A stretch of 53,601 nt of DNA from NCBI GenBank assembly GCA_024229615.1, contig JAAESG010000355.1:1-53601 (forward strand), in the 5' to 3' direction. Below, one piece after another: positions 1 to 8,892 of this stretch (positions within the stretch are counted from its first letter, which is position 1; each line of letters begins with the position of its first letter). Under the pieces are notes generated by a model that had not been told where the DNA came from, did no database searches, and worked only from the letters and a program-made list of their open reading frames with translations. The DNA comes from Gammaproteobacteria bacterium (GTDB lineage Bacteria; Pseudomonadota; Gammaproteobacteria; GCA-001735895). Both the position numbers and the translations under genes were made by a program.

Positions 1-1
1 A

Positions 2-1201
2 GAAGATCCCGAAGATCAGACCCGCATACCGTTTCTGCGCGGTATCCTCATTCATAGTCTGCAGGATGCCGGGCTGGATTTTAAGCAAGCTTCACTGATC
101 GCATCTGAAGTTAGAAATCAGCTCGCCGACACATCACTGATTTCAACCGATGAACTGAACTGTATGGTGCTCGAAAGCTTGAGATCCTATCGGAGTGAGG
201 ACACCGTTTATCGTTACGAGAATCGCAATAGCCCACTGATGATTCAAGTTGAGCAGCAGTGCGGACGTCTTAATCCGTTCTCTCGTCTTAAATTTCGCCA
301 TAGTCTCGAAACGATTGGGTTGAAAACCCGCGAATCCGAAGCCGTCGTGCAAATGCTGCAGGATCACCTCAGTAACAAGTCAATTCAAACCATCAAATCC
401 AGACATTTGGCGAGGCTGATCTACCGCTATCTGCGCCAATCGAGCGAACTCGGACCGGCAGTCGCGCATCGCTGGTTGGTCTGGCACGATTTTATCAATA
501 GCGGTCGTGAACTGATTTTTCTGATTGGCGGCACCGCCGGCTGCGGCAAAAGCACCACAGCAAACACACTCGCGAGTCGCCTCGATATCGTACGCACGCA
601 GTCGACGGATATGTTGCGTGAGGTTATGCGTACGATGATACCTGAAGGGCTGATGCCGGTTTTACACCAGTCATCCTTCACCGCATGGAAAGGCCTGCCC
701 GGTCAGAATGAGACCAAATCCGGGGTTTCAGAGGCGCTACTGGAACAGGGTTACCGGAGCCAGGCCGATTTACTGTCGCTGGCGATCCAGGCCGTCATGG
801 ACCGCGCGACACGCGAGCACGTGTCACTGGTGCTGGAGGGTGTGCATATTCATCCCGCCTTCATGGAAAAGCTACAGGCCGAAACCGATGCCGTAGTCAT
901 TCCGATTATGCTGGGTTTGCTGAAACGCAAGCACCTGCAACAGCGCATTAAAATGCGTAGCACCAACGTACCGGATCGGGGTGCCGAGCATTACCTGCAA
1001 TATTTTGACGAGATCTGGCGTCTGCAGTCCTACCTGTTATCGGAAGCTGACGGGGCCAATATCCACATCGCCGTCAACGAAAGCCGGGATAAGGTATTTT
1101 CGGAGATCATGCGCTTTACCATCACCACCCTCGCCGAGAACTTTGACAGCACGCCGGAAAAAGTCTTCGGCGAAACAGATTTTGTAGATGACAGGGACTG
1201 A
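2..1201 (+). CDS. ATP-cone / 2-phosphoglycerate kinase-like protein (5' partial)
   Basis: The frame is open from the first bases of the window, so the true start lies upstream; the first internal ATG (164) would cut off an ATP-cone-like segment (FLRGILIHSLQDAGLDF, codons just after base 30). The C-terminal half is a P-loop kinase with Walker A GGTAGCGKST, a STDMLREVMR segment and a VLEGVHIHP strand, the arrangement of 2-phosphoglycerate kinases (COG2074 type), which phosphorylate 2-phosphoglycerate to 2,3-bisphosphoglycerate in methanogens. Bacterial members are functionally vague, so the substrate is not certain. The convergent neighbour is a histidine phosphatase of the phosphoglycerate mutase superfamily. 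The stop is TGA at 1199-1201. Confidence 0.75.
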   Translation, partial: EDPEDQTRIPFLRGILIHSLQDAGLDFKQASLIASEVRNQLADTSLISTDELNCMVLESLRSYRSEDTVYRYENRNSPLMIQVEQQCGRLNPFSRLKFRHSLETIGLKTRESEAVVQMLQDHLSNKSIQTIKSRHLARLIYRYLRQSSELGPAVAHRWLVWHDFINSGRELIFLIGGTAGCGKSTTANTLASRLDIVRTQSTDMLREVMRTMIPEGLMPVLHQSSFTAWKGLPGQNETKSGVSEALLEQGYRSQADLLSLAIQAVMDRATREHVSLVLEGVHIHPAFMEKLQAETDAVVIPIMLGLLKRKHLQQRIKMRSTNVPDRGAEHYLQYFDEIWRLQSYLLSEADGANIHIAVNESRDKVFSEIMRFTITTLAENFDSTPEKVFGETDFVDDRD

Positions 1202-1265
1202 GTCAGCAATCCTGTCGGCGGGAATGGCTTCCAGGTCCCCGCTGTGATCTCAAACCTTCAGGGAG

Positions 1266-1904
1266 TTAACAAGTCCTGGTAAAAGGAATTTCGACAACTC
1301 CATCCTGCACAAAGCCGGATGGTTGACCGAGTTCGTCGTAGCGCAGGCATTTTTTTCCGTCAAACAGAAAGTCCCCAATATATTGGAACGGCACGCGATG
1401 TTTGAGGCTGGCGGCATACTCCAGCCCGAGAAAATGGCTGATGATTCCCCGAATCACCCCGGCATGAGAGACGATTAGAATCGTATCCTGTGGATGCGAC
1501 AATACGAGCGAGGAGAGGCAAGAAACACTACGCTGCTGCATTTCGCGAAAACTCTCACCACCGGGATACACCAGGTCAGGATTTTTCTTGTGGTGTGGGT
1601 AGTGATCGAAAATCCAGCTCTTTTCCTTGGTCTGCAAGCTGCCATAGTTGATTTCCTTGAGATTGGCAATATCGATAACTTCAGTTATGCCGAACGAATT
1701 TGCATATGCTTTGGCGGTTTCGCGAGCGCGTTCCAGGTCGCTTGAGTAAATGGCATCGAAGCGGAGACCCTTTTCCCTTAACTGTTTGTCGATGAAATCG
1801 ACATCGTCTTTCCAGTCGGCGCAAGGAGGCGAATTACCCCAACCCAGAATCCGCCCTGCCGCATTGGATTCGGTCTGGTAGTGTCTGGTGAGAATGACGC
1901 GCAT
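1266..1904 (-). CDS. Histidine phosphatase (phosphoglycerate mutase superfamily)
   Basis: A 212-residue protein of the histidine phosphatase superfamily. The phosphate-accepting histidine sits in an N-terminal TRHYQTESN (H8), and the second conserved histidine is in SHAGVIRG. The usual RHG motif reads RHY, a conservative oddity that leaves the histidine intact. SSDLERARETA and the PGGES loop match the acid/base and substrate regions of small-molecule phosphatases (cobC/gpmB-like). The specific substrate cannot be told. It converges on the 2-phosphoglycerate kinase-like gene and is followed upstream on the same strand by the dUTPase gene about 90 bases away. Confidence 0.8.
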   Translation of the reverse strand: MRVILTRHYQTESNAAGRILGWGNSPPCADWKDDVDFIDKQLREKGLRFDAIYSSDLERARETAKAYANSFGITEVIDIANLKEINYGSLQTKEKSWIFDHYPHHKKNPDLVYPGGESFREMQQRSVSCLSSLVLSHPQDTILIVSHAGVIRGIISHFLGLEYAASLKHRVPFQYIGDFLFDGKKCLRYDELGQPSGFVQDGVVEIPFTRTC

Positions 1905-1997
1905 CCCGGCAGCATAGTCATTTATTCGCGACTTGCAAAGCGGGGCCGACAGGAGGTAGTAGCAAAGCAGGGTCCCTTTGTTGCTTGAGTTCGATGA

Positions 1998-2615
1998 TCA
2001 ACCGGGATAGCGCTGCTGCAACCCACGGTAGACATCTTCGCGAAAACCGGCAGTTTCACTGTCGAGACTGGCAAGCACCTCAACCAGGTGCTCATTGTCT
2101 TCTCTACCCTGCCAGATCTTGGTATAGCTACCATCCTTGTAACCATGATCCTGACGGAAAAAATTCAACACATTTTTACCAATATAGCTGCGATATAGCT
2201 GATCAAAATCCATACCTATCAAGGCCATGATGTTAGCGAAGTCGGAGAAATGCATCGATTGCTGCGCGATCGTGCTCTGCGCCATGGTTTCGATCGCGAC
2301 CCGAATATCTTCACAGTGCCGCGGGGAGAGGAGTTCATCGGCAATACGTGAGCCTACGAGATCGATGTCCGCTTCCTGCAGCAGGTAATCACTCATCGCA
2401 AAATGCATGATATCGACCAGTTCAAGCTGCACCTGTTCGAGGTCCGGCTGCTGATGCTTCCACCACTTCCAGCCATAGTGATCGAGCATTTCCGCACATT
2501 CGGTCCAGATCGCGCGATACCAGGCATTACCAGCCTGTCGCCAATCGGAATTGACCCGGGTGTTCATCGCATCCTGCATTTCCAGCATTACCAGCAACCG
2601 CTTTTTCATAATCAT
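1998..2615 (-). CDS. Dimeric dUTPase (MazG-like all-alpha NTP pyrophosphatase)
   Basis: A 205-residue protein resembling the dimeric dUTPase family (dUTPase_2, COG4508 type), which hydrolyses dUTP to dUMP and pyrophosphate. The N-terminal MLEMQDAMNTRV, the WTECAEMLDHYGWKWWK helix and the ELVDIMHF helix carry the acidic Mg-binding residues typical of this all-alpha fold. The first ATG (2615) is followed by another at 2609 giving MKKRLL; neither has a strong ribosome-binding site, so the start is uncertain by two codons. It lies 33 bases downstream of the SLC13-type carrier gene on the same strand and could be cotranscribed with it. Confidence 0.8.
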   Translation of the reverse strand: MIMKKRLLVMLEMQDAMNTRVNSDWRQAGNAWYRAIWTECAEMLDHYGWKWWKHQQPDLEQVQLELVDIMHFAMSDYLLQEADIDLVGSRIADELLSPRHCEDIRVAIETMAQSTIAQQSMHFSDFANIMALIGMDFDQLYRSYIGKNVLNFFRQDHGYKDGSYTKIWQGREDNEHLVEVLASLDSETAGFREDVYRGLQQRYPG

Positions 2616-2648
2616 TCAATCGGCAAAAACGCAAGTTTACCGAACCTG

Positions 2649-4487
2649 TCACATACCGTATAGCCAGGGAAGCAAAAAGCTTAACAGTGCCCACATCAAT
2701 ACCACCAACGGCATTCCCACGCGCACAAAATCGGTAAAGCTGTAGTTGCCGGCGTTCATGACCAGGAGGTTGGTCTGGTAGGCCATCGGAGTAGCAAAAC
2801 TCATGTTGGCGCCAAAGATCACCGCGAGTACGAAGGGCTCGGCCGGCTGCCCGAGCTGATGCGCGATACCGATCGCAATCGGGGTACCTATAACCGCAGC
2901 AGCATTGTTCGAAACCACATTGGTCAACAACGCCATCAGAGCCAGTAGTCCACTTAGAATTAGTGTCGGTGAGAAATCGGATGTCAAGCGGACATATGCG
3001 CTTGCGATCATGTCAGCACCACCAGTTTCGACCATTGCGGTACCCATCGCGAGGCTGGTCACGATCAACAGGATCACCGACGCACTCAGTGCTCGGGTTG
3101 CATCGAACCATTTGATACAACCGGTCAGCAAAAGCATCATGACACCACACAGTGCACTCACAGATATCGGTAGCAGTCCAAATGCGGCCATGACGATGAT
3201 CCACAGCATGATAATCATCGCCAGGGGTGCTCGGGACGAGATTGGCAATGCCGATTTGGCATCCAGCACCAGCAGATTTCGGCTCGACTTGAGACGCTTG
3301 ATATTTTTCACTGATCCCTGCACCAACAACACGTCACCCGAATGCAGACGTGTTTCTTCGGTATGCTGAGAGCCTTCGTGACTAACCCATTTATTGGAGC
3401 GAAACAACGCCAGTACCATTAGTTGGTAACGCTCGCGAAAACGAATATTAGCCAGTGTACGACCATCCAGCGTTGAGCCAGGCACAACCACGACTTCGGC
3501 AATCTGCTGGGTTGCATCCTGCAGCGGATGCTCTTCATCGACGCGCTCGTCACCCGAAAACAGGCTAGCACCAAGCACGGTTTCGAGCTCCTTGAGTCGA
3601 TCCGGGGTGCTCTTTACGACAATTCGATCGCCACTGCGTAAAACCATGTCGGGTAGCGCCACCAGGCTGTTGTTTTCAGCGCCGCGCAGGATATTGACGA
3701 CTTCGAGATTGCCACCGCTGAGCTGGATGATCTCGGACAAATGCTTTTGATTGGCGATACTGTCGTCATGGATTCGAAGTTGTGCCGTAAACAGACGTGG
3801 CGACGTGGTCGGTAAACGCGCTTCCCTCGACGGTAGTATTTTTGGTGCCACAAACCACAGGTAGAATATACCGACAATGCCGGCAATCATCGCCGGAAAT
3901 GCAAAATCAAACATACCCAATTCGCGCAGGCCGAGATCCGCAGCAACAGCGACCACGAGCAGATTGGTAGAGGTACCGATCGTGGTTGCCATGCCGCCAA
4001 TCGAGGTTGCCAGGCCCATCGGCATCAACAGATCGGAAGCGGGTGTTTTCGTTTTCAACGATACGCTGATCAGTATCGGTAACAACAGGATAACGACCGG
4101 AGTATTATTGACGAAGGCACTCAACACCCCTCCGATAACGAGCGTCGCGAGAAAGGTCAACATCGGGCTACGCGACCACCAGCGTGCGAGTTGTCGCCCA
4201 ATTGGATCCAGCGCGCCGGTTCGAACCAGCGCCTGTCCGGCAATCATCAGGCAACAGACTGCAATCAGGGCCTGGTGCCCAAAGCCGAGAAACAGGTGAC
4301 TGGCACGTAACTGTCCGCCCGCACCATGAAAGGGGAAAACCTCGAACAGCAGTATCAGCAGTACCAGGACTAACAGGCTCGAGGTGGCGATCGGTACACG
4401 CTCACTGGCAAACAGGACCAACGCCAGTATCACCAGCGCCATCACAATATAGGCATGAAACCCGGATTCGGTCACTATTGCGTTCAT
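2649..4487 (-). CDS. SLC13-family carrier with two TrkA-C domains
   Basis: A 612-residue integral membrane protein of the divalent anion/Na+ symporter (SLC13, DASS) superfamily. The N-terminal hydrophobic half (about residues 10-210) contains the FVNNTPVVILLLP hairpin and the C-terminal half contains NVVSNNAAAVIGTPIA, the paired SNT-like motifs of the family. Between them lie two RCK_C/TrkA-C-like regulatory domains (roughly 215-295 and 310-390, ending in RSGDRIVV and HSGDVLLVQG). Substrates in such architectures range from sulfate to dicarboxylates and are not decided here. A GTG at 4505 would add six residues; the ATG at 4487 is preferred, but the ribosome-binding evidence is weak for both. 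Confidence 0.82.
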   Translation of the reverse strand: MNAIVTESGFHAYIVMALVILALVLFASERVPIATSSLLVLVLLILLFEVFPFHGAGGQLRASHLFLGFGHQALIAVCCLMIAGQALVRTGALDPIGRQLARWWSRSPMLTFLATLVIGGVLSAFVNNTPVVILLLPILISVSLKTKTPASDLLMPMGLATSIGGMATTIGTSTNLLVVAVAADLGLRELGMFDFAFPAMIAGIVGIFYLWFVAPKILPSREARLPTTSPRLFTAQLRIHDDSIANQKHLSEIIQLSGGNLEVVNILRGAENNSLVALPDMVLRSGDRIVVKSTPDRLKELETVLGASLFSGDERVDEEHPLQDATQQIAEVVVVPGSTLDGRTLANIRFRERYQLMVLALFRSNKWVSHEGSQHTEETRLHSGDVLLVQGSVKNIKRLKSSRNLLVLDAKSALPISSRAPLAMIIMLWIIVMAAFGLLPISVSALCGVMMLLLTGCIKWFDATRALSASVILLIVTSLAMGTAMVETGGADMIASAYVRLTSDFSPTLILSGLLALMALLTNVVSNNAAAVIGTPIAIGIAHQLGQPAEPFVLAVIFGANMSFATPMAYQTNLLVMNAGNYSFTDFVRVGMPLVVLMWALLSFLLPWLYGM

Positions 4488-4892
4488 CGAACTTGAGTTT
4501 AGCACTCCGTGAGAATTCAGACGTCATTCCGACAGCTCGGACAACCTCGAAGGCTGTAATCCTGCTCAGTCAGGGTTGATGCATCGGAATCTGGCAACAC
4601 GCCAACCTGCAAAGTCCCAGCTCGAGAGCCCACAACTGTCCAGGATAAAAGACCGTTCGCGGAAACAAACCAGAGAAATCAACAATACTCGCTTTTTTCG
4701 CATTGAACTGACTTGTTTTCGAGAGAATCCCGGGAAGAAACCGGAAGAGTCCCTCGCGACCGGCCGATTGGTCTGCAACTTCCCGAAAAAGGCCTGATTT
4801 CAGATGTTTGAAACGGCCCGATATACGTTACTCTTGTTTGCAGTGGACCCGAGAACCGGGACAGCAATATATGGTAGCTGAACGTTAGTTTC
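4488..4892. other. Gene-free stretch between the carrier gene and lysS
   Basis: About 390 bases with only short, overlapping open frames on both strands, none with a convincing start or recognisable sequence. It would hold the promoter of the leftward carrier gene and the 3' end of the lysS transcript. A weak CCCG/CGGG hairpin near 4848-4860 has no T-run, so no terminator is called. Confidence 0.5.
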
Positions 4893-6371
4893 TTACTCGT
4901 GGCGCATATGCGGAAACAGAATAACGTCGCGTATGCTCGGAGAATCGGTGAGTAACATCACCAGACGATCAATGCCAATACCCTCGCCCGCCGTTGGAGG
5001 CATTCCGTACTCAAGCGCACGCACGTAGTCGGCATCGTAGTGCATGGCTTCCTCGTCGCCTGCATCTTTCTCCTCCACTTGATGTCTGAATCGGGCGGCC
5101 TGGTCTTCAGGATCGTTGAGTTCGGAAAAACCATTGGCCAGTTCACGACCGCCGATAAAGAATTCGAAACGATCGGTCACAAACGGATTGTCGTCATTGG
5201 CACGCGACAATGGCGAGACTTCGGTGGGGTAGGCTGTAATGAAAGTCGGTTGTTTGAGTTCTTCCTCGACGGTTTTCTCGAATATTTCGATTTGAATTTT
5301 GCCAGCGCCCCAACTGTCTTCAGGCTTGATGCCGAGATCTGCTGCCGCCTGACGACAATAATCGAGGTCTTCGAGTCGGGAAGCATCGAGCCCCGGATTG
5401 AACTTGATGATGGCGTCGGCCACGCAAATGCGGGCAAAGGGTTGCTCAAAATCAAATTCCTCACCCTGACTGACCAGCTTGCTAGAGCCGATCACTTCCC
5501 GTACCAGCTGGCGCATCATATCTTCGGTCAAATTCATGAAGTCTTCGTAATCGGCATAAGCCTGGTAAAACTCGAGCATGGTGAACTCGGGATTGTGTCG
5601 GGTCGATAACCCCTCGTTGCGAAAATTACGATTGATTTCGAAAACCTGCTCGATGCCGCCGACCACGAGACGTTTCAAGTACAGTTCGGGTGCGACTCGT
5701 AAATACAATTCCATATCCAGTGCGTTGTGATGGGTGATGAACGGGCGTGCCACGGCACCACCGGGAATAACCTGCATCATCGGAGTTTCTACTTCGACAA
5801 AACCCTTGTTGATCATGTAATTGCGAATGAAGTTCACCGCCTGGCTACGCATAGAAAACACGCGCCTGGATTCCTCGTTCACGATCAGATCGACATACCG
5901 CTGGCGGTACTTGAGTTCCTGGTCGGCCAGACCGTGAAATTTTTCAGGCAAGGGGCGCAATGACTTGGTCAACAGTTCGAGTTTGCTCACCTTGATACTG
6001 AGCTCATCCGTATTAGTCTTGAAAACAAGCCCACTGACGCCGAAAATGTCGCCGATATCGCAGTGTTTGAAGGCATCGAAATCGTCTTCGCCGATGGCGT
6101 CCTGACGCACGAAGATCTGAATCCTGGCGGACATATCCTGCAGATCAGCAAAAATGACCTTGCCTTTGTCGCGCTGCAGTAACATGCGGCCAGCGAGTTT
6201 CGCAGTGACACCGAGCGCTTCCAGTTCCTGCTTGTTTTTGGAGTCGTATTTTGCGTGCAAGTCAGCAGCCAGGTCCTCGCGCTTAAAATGGTTCGGGTAG
6301 GCCGGCCCCTGCTCACGCAAACGAGCCAGTTTTTCGCGGCGTTGTTCGATATAACGATTCTCGTCGTCCAT
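4893..6371 (-). CDS. lysS: Lysyl-tRNA synthetase, class II
   Basis: Charges tRNA-Lys with lysine. The 492-residue product has the N-terminal OB-fold anticodon-binding domain (about 50-150), class II motif 2 ([18 protein letters not shown]) and motif 3 (GIGIDRLVM), and ends in the family-typical DVILFPHMR. The frame is open to 6410, but the ATG at 6371 giving [16 protein letters not shown] matches the usual LysS N terminus, so the longer start is rejected. The gene follows prfB by 28 bases on the same strand, the conserved prfB-lysS pair of gammaproteobacteria. Confidence 0.97.
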   Translation of the reverse strand: MDDENRYIEQRREKLARLREQGPAYPNHFKREDLAADLHAKYDSKNKQELEALGVTAKLAGRMLLQRDKGKVIFADLQDMSARIQIFVRQDAIGEDDFDAFKHCDIGDIFGVSGLVFKTNTDELSIKVSKLELLTKSLRPLPEKFHGLADQELKYRQRYVDLIVNEESRRVFSMRSQAVNFIRNYMINKGFVEVETPMMQVIPGGAVARPFITHHNALDMELYLRVAPELYLKRLVVGGIEQVFEINRNFRNEGLSTRHNPEFTMLEFYQAYADYEDFMNLTEDMMRQLVREVIGSSKLVSQGEEFDFEQPFARICVADAIIKFNPGLDASRLEDLDYCRQAAADLGIKPEDSWGAGKIQIEIFEKTVEEELKQPTFITAYPTEVSPLSRANDDNPFVTDRFEFFIGGRELANGFSELNDPEDQAARFRHQVEEKDAGDEEAMHYDADYVRALEYGMPPTAGEGIGIDRLVMLLTDSPSIRDVILFPHMRHE

Positions 6372-6399
6372 TGCTAATACCTGTATAAAATCTTGTATT

Positions 6400-7501
6400 T
6401 CAAGCGCCACTCTTCAGGCTGGCTTCGATAAACTGATCCAGACTGCCATCTAGCACCGCCTGTGTGTTTCCGGTTTCAACCCCGGTGCGTAAATCCTTGA
6501 TGCGTGACTGATCGAGTACATAAGAACGAATTTGGCTACCCCAGCCGATGTCCGATTTCAGATCCTCGATACTTTGCGCCTTGGCGTTTCGGACCTGGAT
6601 TTCAAGCTCATACAATTTTGCTTTGAGCTGCTTCATCGCGGTCGCCTTGTTCTTGTGCTGCGAGCGATCGTTCTGGCACTGCACGACGACATTGGTTGGC
6701 AGATGCGTAATTCGCACCGCCGATTCCGTGCGGTTGACATGTTGCCCTCCGGCGCCACTGGCACGATACACATCGATGCGCAGGTCTGAAGGATCGATAT
6801 CAATATCGATGTCATCGTCAATTTCCGGGGATGCAAAAGCGGAAGCGAATGAAGTATGACGCCGGTTGCCCGAGTCGAACGGGGACTTGCGCACCAGCCG
6901 ATGCACACCGGTTTCAGTACGCAACCAGCCAAACGCATATGGTCCTTCGAACCGCACCGTGGCACTTTTTATTCCGGCCACGTCCCCATCAGAGACTTCG
7001 ATCAGCTCGGTTTTAAAACCTTTCGATTCGCCCCAGCGCAGGTACATGCGCAACAGCATATCAGCCCAGTCCTGCGCTTCGGTTCCACCGGCGCCAGACT
7101 GAATATCGAGAAAAGCATTATTTTCATCCATCTCGCCTGAAAACATGCGTCTGAATTCAAGTTCGGCGACTTTTTTCTCAACTCGCGCGAGATCGAGTTC
7201 TATCTCACCCACAGTGGCTACATCGTCTTCACTGATGGCGAGATCTAATAGTTCGGAGGCATCATCCAGCGCTTGCTGACCCTGATCGAGACCAATAACT
7301 ACTGCTTCCAGGCTGGCTTTTTCCTTACCGAGTTGCTGGGCCTGCTCGGGATTGTTCCAGACATCCGGGTTTTCCAGTTCAAGCATGACCTCTTCCAGTT
7401 TTTCGCGTTTCTGGTCGTAGTCAAAGATACCCCCGTAGCGAATCGACCCGTGATTTCAGGTCGTCAATCTGCTGAATAACTGGATTCGTCTCCACTGTCA
7501 T
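6400..7501 (-). CDS. prfB: Peptide chain release factor 2, with programmed +1 frameshift
   Basis: RF2 terminates translation at UGA and UAA. The main frame begins after an in-frame TGA, and the complete protein (366 residues) needs a +1 shift: codons 7501-7424 give [15 protein letters not shown]...RGYL, then one T (7423) is skipped and reading resumes with GAC at 7422. The product carries the stop-codon recognition tripeptide SPF (in [12 protein letters not shown]) and the peptidyl-hydrolysis motif GGQ (in [12 protein letters not shown]). The upstream zero-frame alone is 26 codons. Low RF2 levels favour the shift, giving autoregulation. It is followed by lysS. Confidence 0.97.
7417..7434 (-). 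promoter_or_regulatory. prfB programmed frameshift site
   Basis: Read on the minus strand the site is CGGGGGTATCTTTGACTA: a Shine-Dalgarno-like GGGGG, the slippery CTT and the TGA stop followed by C. It is nearly identical to the Escherichia coli prfB site, which has A in place of the first C. The stop occupies 7423-7421. Confidence 0.96.
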
Positions 7502-7627
7502 GGCCCATTCTTTGAAAAACGCGCATTCTACCTGATCTAAGCCGATAATATCACCCGCTTTGCTCTATTTTTCCGCGCCATCATGGGCTAGAATATGCCG
7601 CCAATTTTCCTGACTTTGAGGTAACAA

Positions 7628-8365
7628 GTGTCACAAGATGTTGATATCCAATTGCAGGTCTGGAAGGACCTAGCGATCAGCAAACAAATACTGATGGGTG
7701 CCGCCGCAGACGCGCTTGGACTGGATGCCGAATGCAGTACGACTGAACTCAAGACCGCCCTGGACCAGGCAATCGAACGCGCACGTGACGCCGATCTCAA
7801 TATCCAGGAAACCCGTAGTCAGGCTGAATCTCAAATCGCGGACTTCAAACAACGCACTGAATCCGCTGAGCGAGCCCGCGCCGAAGCCGAAGAACAGGTG
7901 ACCGTGGCGACGAAGGCACGCGAGCAGACTGAACGTCAACTTGCCAACGGCAAGGCCGATAACGCCGAAGCATTGAGAAAGGCTCGTGCAGAAGTGACCG
8001 ACAAACAGAACAAACTCAAGGCAATTTCGAAATCTCTTGCCGACACCCCGGAAAACGTGGTCCGCAAACTGAAAACACTTAAAAAACAGAAAATGGACGA
8101 AGCCAAACTGCGTGGGCAAGCAGAAACACGCCTGCAGTCGATGCGCAAGGAAAAATCCACTCTCGAAGCAACCATCGAATCACAGAAAAACAGCCTCGAC
8201 AGTGCCGCCAAACTGCTCGCGCAGGCCAGGGCTATTCATGAAACCTGTTTGCAGGCCGACGCTGCGATCAAAAATCTCAGCGACAAGAAAAAGGATCATC
8301 TCAAGATCCCTGATTTTGACCTGGCTGCCCTGGAAGAGTTCGAAAAGGTACTGACCGAGAAATAG
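7628..8365 (+). CDS. Coiled-coil protein of unknown function
   Basis: A 245-residue soluble protein with no recognised enzymatic motif. The start is GTG at 7628, preceded by a good GAGGT ribosome-binding site at 7618-7622. Residues 1-45 look like a small folded head; from about 45 to 215 the chain is strongly charged and alanine/glutamate/lysine/arginine-rich with heptad character, i.e. a long coiled coil. The C terminus (KIPDFDLAALEEFEKVL) is again compact. No signal peptide or membrane segment is visible. It is divergent from prfB with about 125 bases between them. It is probably real from its length, start signal and coding character; no function is proposed. Confidence 0.7.
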   Translation: MSQDVDIQLQVWKDLAISKQILMGAAADALGLDAECSTTELKTALDQAIERARDADLNIQETRSQAESQIADFKQRTESAERARAEAEEQVTVATKAREQTERQLANGKADNAEALRKARAEVTDKQNKLKAISKSLADTPENVVRKLKTLKKQKMDEAKLRGQAETRLQSMRKEKSTLEATIESQKNSLDSAAKLLAQARAIHETCLQADAAIKNLSDKKKDHLKIPDFDLAALEEFEKVLTEK

Positions 8366-8375
8366 ACCCGCGGTC

Positions 8376-8868
8376 TCAACTTCGGGTTGCTCGATACGGA
8401 ATCTCGAACAGGATTCTGCTTCTCCGGCGTTGATTACTTTCAGCCCAGATACGTCCCTGATGCAATTCGATTATCTCACGACAGACCACGAACCCCAGGC
8501 TCGTACTACCCGTTCTGCATCGAGCTCCCAGAACCATTCTCTCGATGTTTCGGCGTACTGATGAAAACAATCCTCGGTGTTTCTCAAATCCGAGGTGCTC
8601 TTGTCGAACTGATCCTGCAATTCTCTGCGCAGGGTATCCAGTCGCTGTTGCCATAGCCTGGAAAGCAAAAGGCTTAATGCAAAATCCAGCAAAAACGGGG
8701 GATCAGGCTTAACGCATTGAGGGCTTCGAAACCACCAGTAATCCCCTGTAGTGCGCCGGCGATCAGCATCAAAATGATTCCGCCAGCAATAGCGACGATT
8801 ACCGGGGGATACCTGAAAGCCTGAAAATTACCTGCCCACGACATGAGTGTCTGGATTTGCCGTAGCAT
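8376..8868 (-). pseudogene. Decayed PAS-type membrane histidine kinase
   Basis: Three frames on the minus strand together resemble one histidine kinase. Segment one (8868 to about 8700) encodes a hydrophobic helix (PPVIVAIAGGIILMLIAG). A change in the run of five G at 8697-8701 breaks the frame; adding one base would join it to a second hydrophobic stretch (LLDFALSLLLSRLW), a linker helix and a PAS-like beginning (ETSREWFWELDAE). The text then jumps, in another frame, to the end of a HATPase domain (LGFVVCREIIELHQGRIWAES). The rest of PAS, the phospho-accepting HisKA domain and most of the ATPase domain are missing. It starts 24 bases after the decarboxylase gene, suggesting it was once its operon partner. 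Confidence 0.75.
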
Positions 8869-8892
8869 TGGAAAGGTGGCTGTTAAAAAAAT

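Noticed and set aside
4566-4797. Short open frames on both strands between the carrier gene and lysS
   Set aside because: They overlap each other, have no ribosome-binding site or recognisable sequence, and look like chance frames.
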